Notes under the pieces: model-generated
Databases searched by the model: none
Told to the model about the DNA's origin: nothing
The model's input: the letters and a program-made list of their open reading frames with translations, nothing else
Assembly (NCBI GenBank): GCA_013001885.1
Contig: JABDLD010000064.1
Span: 62,001-126,000, forward strand
Direction of reading: 5' to 3'
Origin: Lysobacterales bacterium
GTDB lineage: Bacteria > Pseudomonadota > Gammaproteobacteria > Xanthomonadales > SZUA-36
Length of the DNA: 64,000 nucleotides
Position numbers and translations under genes: made by a program
In this document: piece after piece, positions 36,870-46,785 of the stretch
Layout: each line of letters starts with the position of its first letter
Numbering within the stretch: the first letter of the stretch is position 1

Positions 36870-37667
36870 TCAAAGCACCCCGGCGATCAACGCCAGTCCA
36901 ACGCCGAACAGCAATATCCCGACCAGTGTCTGGATACTTCGCATGGTGACTTTGTGCAGGTAGCGCTTGCCGAGCAGCACCCCGCAGAACGCAGACAAAG
37001 CGCCGGTGATGATCAGCGGCCAGGCGCTGAACTCATTCAACGAGTATCCGGCGCCGGCGAACAGCGCGATGTAAACGGCTATTCGCGTCAGGTCGACCAG
37101 GAATCCAATCACTGCATTGCTGCCCACGAAGCGTTCCGTCGTCAGCCCGGCTTTGGCCAGGAACGCCGAACGAAGAGCGCCCTGGTGCCCGGAGAGGCCG
37201 CCAAAAAATCCGGATAACAGGCCGCCCAGCGGCAGGTAGCGGCGGTCAAACTCGAGTTTTCGAAACCGCGGCAGCAATTCGAATAAGGCAAATCCAATCA
37301 TCAGAAAACCGATCATCAGCTTGACCGGCGTCACCTCGGAGACCACATCGTCGTTGACCGCAATGTCCATGCTTTCGCTGAGGTCAGCGAGCCACCCGAG
37401 CAGCAAGGCGCCGGCTATTGCAGCGACTATTGCAGTCACTCCAAACTTGATCACAACCTCGCGATCCGCGTGTCGTCCCAGCAACGATACCTTGAAAACG
37501 TTGTTGGCGCCGTGCACCAGTGCCGTGGCCACAACGGCCATTTCGACCGGAAAGAACAGCGCAAACACGGGCAGCATCAAGGTGCCCAGGCCGAAGCCGG
37601 AATACATCGTCAGTCCAGCGGCAAGAAATGCGGACAGACCGACGATTATGAAATCAAAACCTGCCAT
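36870..37667 (-). CDS. Sulfite exporter TauE/SafE family permease
   Basis: A 265-residue multi-pass inner-membrane protein of the TauE/SafE family, whose members export sulfite, sulfoacetate or other organic anions. The repeated membrane segments and the internal GGLLSGFFGGLSGHQGALR motif fit the family. The start chosen, MAGFDFIIVGLS, is near the family start; an upstream extension (to 37742) looks random. It is the last of four minus-strand genes (tyrS, Nudix, M19, this) with short gaps. The substrate is not known. Confidence 0.85.
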   Translation of the reverse strand: MAGFDFIIVGLSAFLAAGLTMYSGFGLGTLMLPVFALFFPVEMAVVATALVHGANNVFKVSLLGRHADREVVIKFGVTAIVAAIAGALLLGWLADLSESMDIAVNDDVVSEVTPVKLMIGFLMIGFALFELLPRFRKLEFDRRYLPLGGLLSGFFGGLSGHQGALRSAFLAKAGLTTERFVGSNAVIGFLVDLTRIAVYIALFAGAGYSLNEFSAWPLIITGALSAFCGVLLGKRYLHKVTMRSIQTLVGILLFGVGLALIAGVL

Positions 37668-37671
37668 ACTG

Positions 37672-38913
37672 TTAGTGGGCTCTGGCCACGGCCGATTCAC
37701 CCGAACTTTCGCGGGAATAGACTTCAGCGGCACGCCACACACGCATCAGGTTGCCGCCCATGATCTTTGCAATGTCCTCTACAGTAAATTCGAGTTTCAA
37801 CAACGCCTCGACCAGGTTGGGATAGTCCGCGACGTCCTTCATGCCGACCGGGAGGCTGTCACCGACACCATCGAAATCGGAACCAATTCCCACGTGGTCG
37901 ATTCCCGCCAGGTCAATCACGTGCTGGAAGTGGGTCACGACGTCGCTGAGCGTTGCGTAGGGAAAAACATGCTGGTCGCGGTAGTCGTCTGAAAACCGTT
38001 CCGATTCTTCGCCTTCTTCATCGAAACCGTTGGCTTCGAGAAATGCGGTTCGGGCCGCATCCCTACGGTCGTACCATTCCCGGGCCTCCTGGGTCAGGAA
38101 GCTCGAACCAAAGTTGATCTGAACGACACCGCCCTTTGCAGCCATCGCCCGGATCATTTCGTCGCTCATGTTGCGCTCGAATCCAGGAGTAAAATGGCGC
38201 GCGGAAGAATGGGATGCGATAAGCGGCACGTTCGACAATTCCAGCACCTGCCAGAACGCCTCGTCGGACACATGGGATATGTCAATCATGATGCCCTGGC
38301 GGTTCATCTCCACCACGACTTCCTTGCCAAAAGGACTCAACCCCTGCCATTGGCGCTCCTCATCATAGGAAGAATCAGAGATGTGGTTGCTCAGCGAGTG
38401 CGTCAGCGTGATGTAGCTGATGCCGCGGCGTTTGAAAAACGCGATGTTCTCCAGTTTTCCCTCCAGCGGCGAGCCGTTTTCCATACCCATTGCGAGCGCG
38501 ATCAATCCGCTTTGAGCGGCTTCCGCCGCTGCACTGCTGGTCTTTGCCAGCGCGAATTTTTCCGGGGCGCGGCCCACCAGTGCTTCGACGCTGTCGATCA
38601 ACGTGTTAGCCGTTTGAAAACTGGTGCCTGCCTGTTCTGATTCAGCCGGGGTATAGATCGACATGAAAGGTACGTTCAGGCCGCCGGTTTGGGCCCTGGG
38701 GTAATCAAAATCACCTTCCCGTGTCGCGCCGGTCACATCTTCCCATTGCTCCTCCAGGCGGTACGGCACATCGACATGCGTATCGACCAACAGGTGCTTC
38801 TGCACGATGGCGCGGGCCAGCGCGGCCGGATCGGCCTGGCTGACCCCGGCCGTTGCCGTTGCGGCCGAAAGGCCCAACAGGGCCGCCAGTCCAAATGATG
38901 ATTTCAGATTCAT
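37672..38913 (-). CDS. Secreted membrane dipeptidase (peptidase family M19)
   Basis: A 413-residue renal-dipeptidase-like zinc enzyme with an N-terminal signal peptide (FGLAALLGLSAATATA), acting in the periplasm or at the surface on dipeptides, possibly with D-residues. Metal ligands are visible in VDTHVDV, GMENG, DISHVSDE, IASHSSAR and GIGSDFDG. The ATG at 38913 has GGAGA upstream; the frame is open to 39195, but that part overlaps the Nudix gene in another frame and looks random. It is between Nudix and TauE. Confidence 0.9.
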   Translation of the reverse strand: MNLKSSFGLAALLGLSAATATAGVSQADPAALARAIVQKHLLVDTHVDVPYRLEEQWEDVTGATREGDFDYPRAQTGGLNVPFMSIYTPAESEQAGTSFQTANTLIDSVEALVGRAPEKFALAKTSSAAAEAAQSGLIALAMGMENGSPLEGKLENIAFFKRRGISYITLTHSLSNHISDSSYDEERQWQGLSPFGKEVVVEMNRQGIMIDISHVSDEAFWQVLELSNVPLIASHSSARHFTPGFERNMSDEMIRAMAAKGGVVQINFGSSFLTQEAREWYDRRDAARTAFLEANGFDEEGEESERFSDDYRDQHVFPYATLSDVVTHFQHVIDLAGIDHVGIGSDFDGVGDSLPVGMKDVADYPNLVEALLKLEFTVEDIAKIMGGNLMRVWRAAEVYSRESSGESAVARAH

Positions 38914-38917
38914 CAGG

Positions 38918-39427
38918 TTATCTCCAGGACTCCATGCGCCCATCTGTTTGTATCGCGTAATCCACCATGCGGTCACCGTCAAAAATCCAGCGCGTCTGAA
39001 AGCGTTCACCCCGAACAACCATCGGCAGCCAGTACTTGTCGTCTTCCCACATCCGGTCGTAAGGAATTTCATCCAGCCGCGTCCACAGGGGGGCGGCCTC
39101 GCGGGTCTCTGTCGGCACGCCCTCGAAATCCCGGGTTCGGTAGACCCAGACGTGAATGGAGTAGCCGTCGACGAACTGGAACCGATGCTGGCCACAGTAC
39201 TCCAGGTTGTCTACGGTGATTTCGAGCTCTTCGCGGCATTCCCTGATCGCGGCAGCCTCGGGGGACTCACCCGGATCGACCTTGCCGCCGGGGCCGTTGA
39301 CTTTTCCCTTGCCCAGCCCGGTTTTCTTGTCTATCAACAGAACTTCGTCATCGCGAAAAACGAAAACCAGCGTCGCCGGGTCCTTGGCTTCCCATTGATC
39401 CCAATCGATGTCGGTTAGACAGTTCAT
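38918..39427 (-). CDS. Nudix hydrolase (8-oxo-dGTP diphosphatase-like)
   Basis: A 169-residue MutT-type protein. The Nudix box is complete: [11 protein letters not shown] then [11 protein letters not shown]. The protein resembles MTH1-like diphosphatases that sanitise oxidised purine nucleotides, including a [13 protein letters not shown] segment. Its ATG overlaps the tyrS stop by 4 nt (ATGA), so it is translated with the synthetase. The exact substrate was not determined. Confidence 0.88.
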   Translation of the reverse strand: MNCLTDIDWDQWEAKDPATLVFVFRDDEVLLIDKKTGLGKGKVNGPGGKVDPGESPEAAAIRECREELEITVDNLEYCGQHRFQFVDGYSIHVWVYRTRDFEGVPTETREAAPLWTRLDEIPYDRMWEDDKYWLPMVVRGERFQTRWIFDGDRMVDYAIQTDGRMESWR

Positions 39428-40623
39428 ACAACGCTGACGTTGCAGAATTTGCGCTTGCCCACCTGCAAAATTCCGGTAAACCCGGGCTCCAGCCGCAGGC
39501 TGCGGTCCGAAATCTTTTCCCCGTCGATTTTGACACCGCCCTGCTGGATCATGCGGAATGCTTCGGAGTTACTCGTCGTTAGCCCACACTGGCTGAGGGC
39601 GGCAGCTATGCCAATACCCTCTCCCCCGGTCTGCAGCGTCTGCCCCGGAATATCCTCCGGCATCTGCCCCTGCTGAAAACGCGAGATAAATTCTTCGCGG
39701 GCGGCAACGGCCGCATCAGCTCCGTGAAAACGCTCCACCAGCTCTTCACAGAGCAGGAATTTGATATCCCGCGGGTTGCGCCCGCCGACGGCGTCAGCTT
39801 TCAAATCGGCAATTTCCTGGTTGCTGCGGAAACTCAGCAGATCAAAATAGCGCCACATCAATTCGTCACTGATCGACATCAGCTTGCCGAACATTTCCCC
39901 CGGCGGCTCGGTAATCCCCACGTAGTTGTCAAGCGACTTGGACATTTTCTGCACCCCGTCGAGCCCTTCGAGCAAAGGCAGGGTTATGATGACCTGGGGG
40001 GGCTGGCCGTGATGCTGCTGTAAATGGCGGCCGACGTGAAGATTGAATTTCTGGTCCGTTCCGCCCATTTCCACGTCGCATTCCAGCATCACGGAATCGT
40101 ACCCCTGAGCCAACGGGTAGAGAAATTCGTGAATGGCAATGGGCTGATTGTTCTTGAATCGTGACTCGAAGTCATCCCGCTCCAGCATGCGGGCGACCGT
40201 GTAAGTCGCAGCCAGACGCACCATGCCGTCGGAACCGAGCTCGCCCAGCCACTCAGAATTGAACCGGACCTCGGTTTGATCCGGATCCAGGATTTTGTAC
40301 ACCTGCCGGGCGTAAGTGTCGGCATTTTCCTGGACCTGTTCCGGAGTCAAAGCCTTGCGCGTGACGTTCTTGCCCGTGGGATCGCCGATCAATCCGGTGA
40401 AATCGCCGATCAGGAAGATCACTTTGTGGCCCAGATCCTGGAATTGGCGCATTTTGTTGATGATCACGGTATGACCGATGTGCAGGTCGGGAGCGGTCGG
40501 ATCAAAACCTACTTTTACCCGCAGAGGCCGCCCGAGTTCGAGGCGTTCTTCCAGTTCTTCAGGCTTGGTAATCTCATCCGTTCCCCGGGCGATCAGCTCG
40601 AGGGCGTTTTTTATGTCTGTCAT
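39424..40623 (-). CDS. tyrS: Tyrosyl-tRNA synthetase
   Basis: Class I synthetase charging tRNA-Tyr. The 399-residue protein has the ATP-binding HIGHT motif, KMSKS in QKMSKSLDN, and a C-terminal S4 RNA-binding domain ([12 protein letters not shown]). Length matches the TyrZ-like or standard bacterial group (about 400). It is divergent from the mepM-like gene, as in Pseudomonas, and is the first gene of the minus-strand unit. Confidence 0.95.
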   Translation of the reverse strand: MTDIKNALELIARGTDEITKPEELEERLELGRPLRVKVGFDPTAPDLHIGHTVIINKMRQFQDLGHKVIFLIGDFTGLIGDPTGKNVTRKALTPEQVQENADTYARQVYKILDPDQTEVRFNSEWLGELGSDGMVRLAATYTVARMLERDDFESRFKNNQPIAIHEFLYPLAQGYDSVMLECDVEMGGTDQKFNLHVGRHLQQHHGQPPQVIITLPLLEGLDGVQKMSKSLDNYVGITEPPGEMFGKLMSISDELMWRYFDLLSFRSNQEIADLKADAVGGRNPRDIKFLLCEELVERFHGADAAVAAREEFISRFQQGQMPEDIPGQTLQTGGEGIGIAAALSQCGLTTSNSEAFRMIQQGGVKIDGEKISDRSLRLEPGFTGILQVGKRKFCNVSVV

Positions 40624-40664
40624 ACCGGCTATCCAACAGCGAATCCGGCATTTTACAACAAAGA

Positions 40665-40693
40665 TTGACCCAGTTGCGGGCTGTCAGTAAGGT
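40665..40693 (+). promoter_or_regulatory. Putative promoter for the M23 peptidase gene
   Basis: TTGACC (40665-40670) and TAAGGT (40688-40693) are spaced 17 bp in the 114-bp divergent region with tyrS. The -35 box is good and the -10 box weak. On the minus strand a TAAAAT at about 40650 could serve tyrS, but no matching -35 was found. Confidence 0.35.
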
Positions 40694-40737
40694 AATCACG
40701 CCTGAACCAGCAATGGAAGGCGTTGTCTGTAACCGTC

Positions 40738-42096
40738 ATGGGAAGACCGGGCTTGATACCAAGAATACGTCAGAAGCTTCATGACGAGAATCACTGGCTT
40801 ACGCGCCGGAGACTGGCCGTTTTCGGCGTCACCCTGATCGTCGTTGGGATATTGCTGGGGCTGTTTGAGTCCAGCGATGAAGCGACCCGGGAGAGCCGTC
40901 CGGCCGTCATTGATATTCCCCTGCCCGACCGGACCCTTCAAAAAGACGGAGATCCCGAGGACCAAAGCCGCTCCAGCGGCCAACGAGCCCGGGATCCGGA
41001 CATTGACTGGGAGAGTGTCACGGTAAAACGAGGGCAAACCCTCGACGCAATTTTCAGGCAACAGGAACTTCCCATCGGCTTGCTGCATGAAATCCTGGCG
41101 CTCAACCAGGAAACCAAGGGGCTGACCCGAATCCGACCGGGCGATGTGTTCGACTTCCGGACCGGGCCCGAAGGCGATTTCCGGCAAATGCGCTACGCGC
41201 TCGATGATTCCCGCTATCTGTTCGTGCGGCAGGAAGGCGGCAGCCTCGGCGTCGAAATCCAGCAGCGCGAAATCTTTTCCGAAGTGGCCGAGGCCGAGGG
41301 GGTCATCGAATCCTCCCTGTTCCTGTCCGGTAAAGAGGCCGGATTGAGTGACTCCATGATTATGAAGCTGGCCAATATTTTTGGCTGGGACATCGACTTC
41401 GTGCTGGATATCCGCGAAGGCGACCAATTCATGCTCGTGTACGAAAAACTCTATCGCGATGGCGAATATCTGCGCGAAGGCAAGATTCTCGCTGCCACCT
41501 TCTTCAACCAGGGACAAAGATACCAGGCCATCTTTTTTGAGCAGGGGGATATTGCCGGTTACTTCGCGCCAGACGGGCGAAACATGCGCAAAGCTTTCCT
41601 GCGGGCGCCGCTGAATTTCGCCTACATCAGTTCTGGATTCAACCCGAAACGCAGGCACCCGGTACTGAAACGCATTCGGCCGCATAACGGCATCGATTAT
41701 TACGCCCCCAGGGGCACGCCGGTCTATGCTGCCGGGGACGGTACCGTTACCCGTTCCGACTATTCCCGGTCCAATGGACACCACGTCTTCATCAAGCACG
41801 CCAACAGCATCGAGACGAAATACCTGCATTTCACAAGGCGGGCGGTCAAAAAGGGACAAAAGGTCAAACAGGGCCAGACGATCGGTTACGTCGGCTCGAC
41901 CGGGCTGGCGACCGGACCGCATTTGCATTATGAATTTGTAGTGAATGGCGTCCACCGCAACCCGAGAACCGTCCCACTGCCCAAGGTCGAGCCGCTGCAG
42001 GGGGCTGTGCTCAGCGCTTTCCAGGCACAGGCAGCACCGATGTTGACGCAGTTAAGCCGAATGGAATCCGCCTCTCTTTACGCGAGCCGGGAGTGA
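40738..42096 (+). CDS. Peptidoglycan DD-metalloendopeptidase, M23 family (MepM-like)
   Basis: A 452-residue zinc enzyme that cleaves peptide cross-links in murein. One membrane helix lies near the N-terminus (AVFGVTLIVVGILLGLF), then an OapA/LysM-like domain (TVKRGQTLDAIF) and the M23 domain with metal motifs HNGIDYYAP and HLHYEF. The start at ATG 40738 is preferred; a TTG lies 15 nt earlier. The anmK start overlaps its stop as GTGA. Order matches the tyrS-mepM-anmK neighbourhood of Pseudomonas. Confidence 0.92.
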   Translation: MGRPGLIPRIRQKLHDENHWLTRRRLAVFGVTLIVVGILLGLFESSDEATRESRPAVIDIPLPDRTLQKDGDPEDQSRSSGQRARDPDIDWESVTVKRGQTLDAIFRQQELPIGLLHEILALNQETKGLTRIRPGDVFDFRTGPEGDFRQMRYALDDSRYLFVRQEGGSLGVEIQQREIFSEVAEAEGVIESSLFLSGKEAGLSDSMIMKLANIFGWDIDFVLDIREGDQFMLVYEKLYRDGEYLREGKILAATFFNQGQRYQAIFFEQGDIAGYFAPDGRNMRKAFLRAPLNFAYISSGFNPKRRHPVLKRIRPHNGIDYYAPRGTPVYAAGDGTVTRSDYSRSNGHHVFIKHANSIETKYLHFTRRAVKKGQKVKQGQTIGYVGSTGLATGPHLHYEFVVNGVHRNPRTVPLPKVEPLQGAVLSAFQAQAAPMLTQLSRMESASLYASRE

Positions 42097-43226
42097 AAAA
42101 GGGGCGCTTTATCGGCATGATTTCCGGCACCAGCCGTGATGGAGCCGACGCCGCGCTGGTCCGATTCGAAAGCCACCACGCCGAAATAGAGGCGGCGGTC
42201 TGCATACCCTACTCTGCCGAACTGACACGGTCTCTGGACCGCCTGATCCGGGCCGGACAACGCCCCGATGCATCACTGCAAAAACAGCTGGATATCCAAC
42301 TCGCAGATCACTTCAGCGAAACGGTCCGGCAGTTGCTTGATCAAACGGACGTCAACCCATCGGAGGTCACGGCCATCGGCTCGCACGGCCAGACCGTCTG
42401 GCACCACCCGGAGGGTCCCGAACCCGAGTCGATCCAGCTGGGCAGCCCCGAACTCATCGCGGAGAAAACCGGAATCGTGACCGTGGGCGATTTTCGCCGT
42501 GCTGATATCGAGGCGGGCGGTCAAGGTGCGCCACTTGCACCATTGCTCCACCTGGCCCTGTTCAGGCCGGCTGCAACCAAGAGTCCGGTCACTCGCGTGG
42601 TGCTGAACCTTGGCGGCATCGCCAACATATCTGTGCTTGACCGTGCCGGCGCCGTTTCCGGCTACGACACCGGTCCCGCCAATTGCCTGCTGGACGCCTG
42701 GATTCATAAGTCCCGCGCAGAACGCTTCGACAAGGACGGCGCGTGGGCAGCCGGCGGAACCATATTGCCGGTTCTGCTGCAACAGATGCTGGCCGATCCG
42801 TACTTCAGGCAACCGCCACCCAAAAGCACCGGCATTGAGTACTTCAACCTGGCGTGGCTGGCGCAACATCAACCGGACCAGTACCGTCCGGGCGACGTGC
42901 AGGCCTCGCTGGCGGAACTGACTGCAATCACCGTTGCCGAATCGGTTCGAGGCCACACCCCCGAAGACCTCCTGGTCTGCGGCGGCGGAGTTCATAACGC
43001 CTGGCTCATGAGCCGGCTGGAGAATCACCTGCAAGGAGTCCCGATCAGGTCCACGGCCGAATTCGGACTCGATCCCGATTGGGTCGAAGCGGTGCTGTTT
43101 GCCTGGCTGGCGCGGGAACGCCTGGCGAACCGGCCGCAGGCAACCCGCGACATTACGGGTGCAAGCGGCCCGGTTTTGCTCGGGGTCATTGCAAATCCTC
43201 CGCGCAGCGAACCCGCCTTGGGCTAA
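42093..43226 (+). CDS. anmK: Anhydro-N-acetylmuramic acid kinase
   Basis: AnmK phosphorylates and opens 1,6-anhydro-N-acetylmuramic acid recovered from the wall, feeding recycling. The 377-residue protein has MISGTSRDGADAAL, TVGDFRRADIEAGGQGAPL and NLGGIANI, all typical, and a C-terminal CGGGVHN motif. GTG overlapping the upstream TGA is the start; a following ATG would be the alternative. It lies between a wall peptidase and the membrane genes yccF and DUF924. Confidence 0.93.
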   Translation: MKKGRFIGMISGTSRDGADAALVRFESHHAEIEAAVCIPYSAELTRSLDRLIRAGQRPDASLQKQLDIQLADHFSETVRQLLDQTDVNPSEVTAIGSHGQTVWHHPEGPEPESIQLGSPELIAEKTGIVTVGDFRRADIEAGGQGAPLAPLLHLALFRPAATKSPVTRVVLNLGGIANISVLDRAGAVSGYDTGPANCLLDAWIHKSRAERFDKDGAWAAGGTILPVLLQQMLADPYFRQPPPKSTGIEYFNLAWLAQHQPDQYRPGDVQASLAELTAITVAESVRGHTPEDLLVCGGGVHNAWLMSRLENHLQGVPIRSTAEFGLDPDWVEAVLFAWLARERLANRPQATRDITGASGPVLLGVIANPPRSEPALG

Positions 43227-43235
43227 AATAACAAG

Positions 43236-43613
43236 ATGAACCTGTTGCTCAATCTCATCTGGCTTATCCTCGGCGGTTTTATCGTCGTCATCGCCTACCT
43301 GCTGGGCGGGCTGCTGCTTTGCATCACTATCATCGGCATACCTTTTGGAATCCAGTGTTTCAAGCTGGCTGGTCTCGCCCTCGCGCCCTTCGGCCGCGAG
43401 GTGCGCGAAAAAGAACCGCCCAGCGGAGCCGTGGCCGTCATCATGAATATCATCTGGATCATTCTTCCCGGACTCGAGCTGGCTGTTTTCCACCTGATCA
43501 TGGCCTTGCTTTTCGCCATTACCATTATTGGGCTGCCGATAGCTTCTCAACACCTGAAAATGACCCGGCTTGCGTTGATCCCGTTCGGTTTCCAGGTCAG
43601 GGACATGGCTTGA
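43236..43613 (+). CDS. YccF domain-containing inner-membrane protein
   Basis: A 125-residue protein with two copies of the YccF domain, each with two close hydrophobic helices; the repeated ITIIGIPFGIQCFKLA and ITIIGLPIASQHLKM segments near 30-45 and 95-110 show the duplication. Function unknown. It starts 9 nt after anmK and ends with TGATG, overlapping the DUF924 start by one base. Confidence 0.88.
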   Translation: MNLLLNLIWLILGGFIVVIAYLLGGLLLCITIIGIPFGIQCFKLAGLALAPFGREVREKEPPSGAVAVIMNIIWIILPGLELAVFHLIMALLFAITIIGLPIASQHLKMTRLALIPFGFQVRDMA

Positions 43614-44221
43614 TGCCTCAGCATCCCTGGGCGGAATTGATCAGCACCTGGTTTGCCGAAACCCTGGATGATGATTCTGCCGTCCCTGCACGAATGAAGT
43701 GGTGGTTTTCAGCCGACAAGGGTCGCGACGCCGAATTGGCTGCGCGCTTCAGCGGCCTGGTGGAACAATGCGCGCAGGGTAAAATGTACCGGTGGCTGGA
43801 AGAGCCGGAAGGAAGGCTGGGCCTGATCCTGGCCCTGGACCAGTTACCCCGTAATTTGTTTCGGGGAACGCCTCGGGCCTTCGCTTACGATTCCCACGGC
43901 GCAGCCCTTTGCCTGGCCGCGGCCCACACCGGAGAGGACCGCGAACTGAAACCCGTCCAGAGAGCCTTTCTGTATATGCCGCTGCAGCATTTCGAAGATC
44001 CACAGGCGCAGAATGCAGGCGTCGCTCTTTATCAACAATTGGCTGAGGAGAACCCCGGACGTCCGATATTTGCCGAGGGATTTCTGTCCTACGCCAGGCA
44101 GCATCGCGACATCATCGCCCGTTTCGGACGTTTCCCTCATCGCAACAAAATTCTGGGCCGAAAAAATACGGCCGGGGAAGCCGAATACCTGACTCGGGGC
44201 GCCCCCACTTTTGGACAATAG
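43613..44221 (+). CDS. DUF924 family protein
   Basis: A 202-residue cytosolic helical protein with the DUF924 hallmark LALDQLPRNLFRGTPRAFAYD and FLYMPLQHFED. The fold resembles TPR-like repeats; no function is established. The ATG overlaps the yccF stop (TGATG), which argues against longer upstream frames. The next gene begins 3 nt after its stop. Confidence 0.87.
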   Translation: MPQHPWAELISTWFAETLDDDSAVPARMKWWFSADKGRDAELAARFSGLVEQCAQGKMYRWLEEPEGRLGLILALDQLPRNLFRGTPRAFAYDSHGAALCLAAAHTGEDRELKPVQRAFLYMPLQHFEDPQAQNAGVALYQQLAEENPGRPIFAEGFLSYARQHRDIIARFGRFPHRNKILGRKNTAGEAEYLTRGAPTFGQ

Positions 44222-44224
44222 AAG

Positions 44225-45700
44225 ATGAAGAAAGCACTTTTCACTACTTTTCTGGCAGTGGTCGTTATCGCCGCCGTACTGATCTACCGGGCCGGCGCTA
44301 CATTTGAAGACCGCCAGTTGGAACCGGCCGCCGGCCTGACGACGGTCGCCATCGACGAAAGCCTTGCCATTGAACGGTTCGCCGGGGCGCTGCGCATCCC
44401 AACGGTTTCTTTTGATGACCGCAGCAACTTTGACGCCGCCGCTTTTCGGGACTTCAAAAGCTTTCTGGAAGCCTCCTACCCCCTGGTCGACAGCCGGGCG
44501 CAGCTCACGGTGATCAATGACTACAGCCTGGTTTATCACCTGCCCGGCTCCGACCCATCACTGAAGCCCGTTCTGTTCATGGGCCACATGGACGTTGTGC
44601 CGATCGAGGAAATCACCCGCTCGGAATGGTCCTATCCGCCGTTCGGCGGCACCGTTGCAGACGGCATCATCTGGGGGCGAGGCAGTGTGGATGACAAATT
44701 CACCGTCATCGCGCTGATGGAGGCGATGGAGCAACTGTTGTCCGAAAACATCCAGCCGGAGCGTTCCATTTACCTGGCTTTCGGGCATGACGAGGAAGTC
44801 GGAGGCAAGGATGGCGCCGCAAAAGTCGCCGAGTACTTCGAACAAAAGGGCATCACCTTCGACTACGTGATGGACGAGGGCGGCGCCGTGCTGGAAGGCA
44901 TGATGGAAGGGCTGGACCGGCCGGTCGCCATCATTGGCGTGTCTGAAAAAGGCTATGTAAACCTGGTACTGACCGTCAAGGCGCCGGGCGGGCATTCCTC
45001 GCAGCCGCCCCGGCAGACGGCGGTCGGCATCCTGAGCCGGGCCATCGTGGCGGTCGAAGACAGCCCGTTTCCAGCCAGGCTGGATTACATCTATCCGACT
45101 TTCGAAGCGCTCGGCGCAGAGATGCCGTTCAGCAATCGACTGGCGATGGCCAACCTGTGGCTGCTGTCCCCGCTGGTCAAAAGCGTCATGCTGAAAAACA
45201 AGGATGACGCACCCGGGATCAGGACCACCACCGCGGCCACGATGGTCAGCGGCAGCCCGAAGTCCAACATCCTGCCTACCCGGGCTACGGCCGTGATCAA
45301 CTTCAGGATTCTGCCGGGAGACAGCGTTGAGTCGGTGACAAATCGTGTGATCGAACTGATCGATGATGAACGGGTGACAGTAACCGCCGAATACGGTGTC
45401 AATCCCTCGCCCGTCTCGCCCACTGATTCACGCGGGTTCGAGTTGATCGCGCAAACCATTCGCGGCATGGATGACTCTATCCTGGTGGCGCCCTACATGG
45501 TGCGCGGCGGAACGGACGCAAAGTATTTCTATTCAGTATCGCCGAACGTGTACCGTTTCATGATGCTCAGGATCGATCCGACGACCATCGGTTACCTGCA
45601 CGGGATCGATGAGCACGTGGCCGCCGAGGACTACCTCGAAGCGATCCGTTTTTACTACCACCTGATCCACCTTTCGATCAGCAACAGGAAAAGCTTATGA
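44225..45700 (+). CDS. M20 family metallopeptidase, membrane-anchored (carboxypeptidase S-like)
   Basis: A 491-residue di-zinc peptidase with a short N-terminal helix that would anchor it in the inner membrane. Metal ligands are visible in MGHMDVVP, GRGSVDDK (bridging Asp), GHDEEVGG, MDEGG and GIDEHV. CPS1-like enzymes release C-terminal residues from peptides or N-acyl amino acids. Translation is coupled by ATGA overlap to an opine-dehydrogenase-like gene, suggesting linked handling of amino-acid conjugates. Confidence 0.88.
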   Translation: MKKALFTTFLAVVVIAAVLIYRAGATFEDRQLEPAAGLTTVAIDESLAIERFAGALRIPTVSFDDRSNFDAAAFRDFKSFLEASYPLVDSRAQLTVINDYSLVYHLPGSDPSLKPVLFMGHMDVVPIEEITRSEWSYPPFGGTVADGIIWGRGSVDDKFTVIALMEAMEQLLSENIQPERSIYLAFGHDEEVGGKDGAAKVAEYFEQKGITFDYVMDEGGAVLEGMMEGLDRPVAIIGVSEKGYVNLVLTVKAPGGHSSQPPRQTAVGILSRAIVAVEDSPFPARLDYIYPTFEALGAEMPFSNRLAMANLWLLSPLVKSVMLKNKDDAPGIRTTTAATMVSGSPKSNILPTRATAVINFRILPGDSVESVTNRVIELIDDERVTVTAEYGVNPSPVSPTDSRGFELIAQTIRGMDDSILVAPYMVRGGTDAKYFYSVSPNVYRFMMLRIDPTTIGYLHGIDEHVAAEDYLEAIRFYYHLIHLSISNRKSL

Positions 45701-46770
45701 ACATCACCGTACTGGGGGCCGGAGCCGGCGGAACCACGGTTGCGTTCGACTGCGCCGCTCACGGACATGAAGTTCGCCTTTTTGACTTCCCGCAATTTCC
45801 CGCGAACATAGCCGCGGTTGAAAATCAGGGCGGCATCTACGCTGAGGGCGACATTTCAGGCTTCAGCGCTATCGCATACGCCGGCCATGACATCGAACGC
45901 GCGCTGGAAAATGCGGAATTGGTTTACGTCGTCGGGCCTGCCTTCAGCACCGGGCCATTTGGAGAAGCGGTTGCCGGCAAGTTGCGGGCGGGGCAGACCG
46001 TCGTGGTCACGCCCGGTTCCTGCGGCGGCGCGCTGGCCTTCAAACAGGCTGCCGGCCTGGCCGTCGAGGATGACTCGATACGCGTGGCCGAAACGCACAC
46101 CCTGCATTACGCCGTGCGCCTGACCCAACCCGGCCGCGTCCACGTGTTTCTCAAACTCAAAGCCGGAAACCTGCTGGCAGCGCTGCCAGGCAGCCAGACG
46201 GCGAACATCCTGCAGATGATTGCCGACGTGTATCCGACCATGGAGCCGGCGAAAAACGTGATTCAGACCAGCCTGCAAAACGCCAATCCGGTCATTCATC
46301 CTGCCGTCAGCCTGTGCAATTCCGCACGCATTGAAGGCCCGGACGATTTTCTTTTCTACGAGGAAGGCGTGACTGACTCAGTGGGCAGGATCATCGAAGC
46401 GGTTGATCGCGAACGGATAGCGATTGGCAAACGGCTGGAAATCGAAATCTTCTCGGATCCGGAAATGGGAATGCGCCAGGGTTACATGCTCGAGAACAAT
46501 TACGGCTCGGGTTACCGGAAGGCACCCGGTTTTCTGGGGATCACTGCCCAGCCGCAACTGGACCATCGCTATATCAACGAGGATGTCGGGTACGGACTCG
46601 TCTTCATGTCACGACTCGGCGAGCAGGTGGGGGTTGAGACCCCGACCATCGACAGCATCATCCAGTTCGCCTCGGTGCTGATGAACCGCGACTACGCCGG
46701 GGAAGCGTTGCGCACGCCCGCGTCGCTGGGGATCGGGGACCTGACAACTGAGCAGATTGCGGGCCTTTAG
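45697..46770 (+). CDS. Octopine/nopaline dehydrogenase family NAD(P)-dependent protein
   Basis: A 357-residue oxidoreductase. The N-terminal Rossmann fold has GAGAGG near residues 7-12, and the C-terminal catalytic domain has NPVIHPAVSL (conserved His of the family). Known members couple amino acids and keto acids reductively or do related ketopantoate-type reductions; the true substrates are unknown. The ATG overlaps the M20 peptidase stop (ATGA). Confidence 0.83.
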   Translation: MNITVLGAGAGGTTVAFDCAAHGHEVRLFDFPQFPANIAAVENQGGIYAEGDISGFSAIAYAGHDIERALENAELVYVVGPAFSTGPFGEAVAGKLRAGQTVVVTPGSCGGALAFKQAAGLAVEDDSIRVAETHTLHYAVRLTQPGRVHVFLKLKAGNLLAALPGSQTANILQMIADVYPTMEPAKNVIQTSLQNANPVIHPAVSLCNSARIEGPDDFLFYEEGVTDSVGRIIEAVDRERIAIGKRLEIEIFSDPEMGMRQGYMLENNYGSGYRKAPGFLGITAQPQLDHRYINEDVGYGLVFMSRLGEQVGVETPTIDSIIQFASVLMNRDYAGEALRTPASLGIGDLTTEQIAGL

Positions 46771-46785
46771 GGACAGGGAGTCGAC

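Noticed and set aside
37668-37742. Upstream extension of the TauE/SafE gene
   Set aside because: The extra residues overlap the end of the M19 gene, lack a ribosome site and are not hydrophobic or family-like.
40696-41955. A 419-codon minus-strand frame
   Set aside because: It is the antisense of the M23 peptidase gene; no family resemblance.
42273-43553. A 426-codon minus-strand frame
   Set aside because: It is antisense to anmK and yccF and its translation has a low-complexity Asp/Gln/His-rich composition with no domain.
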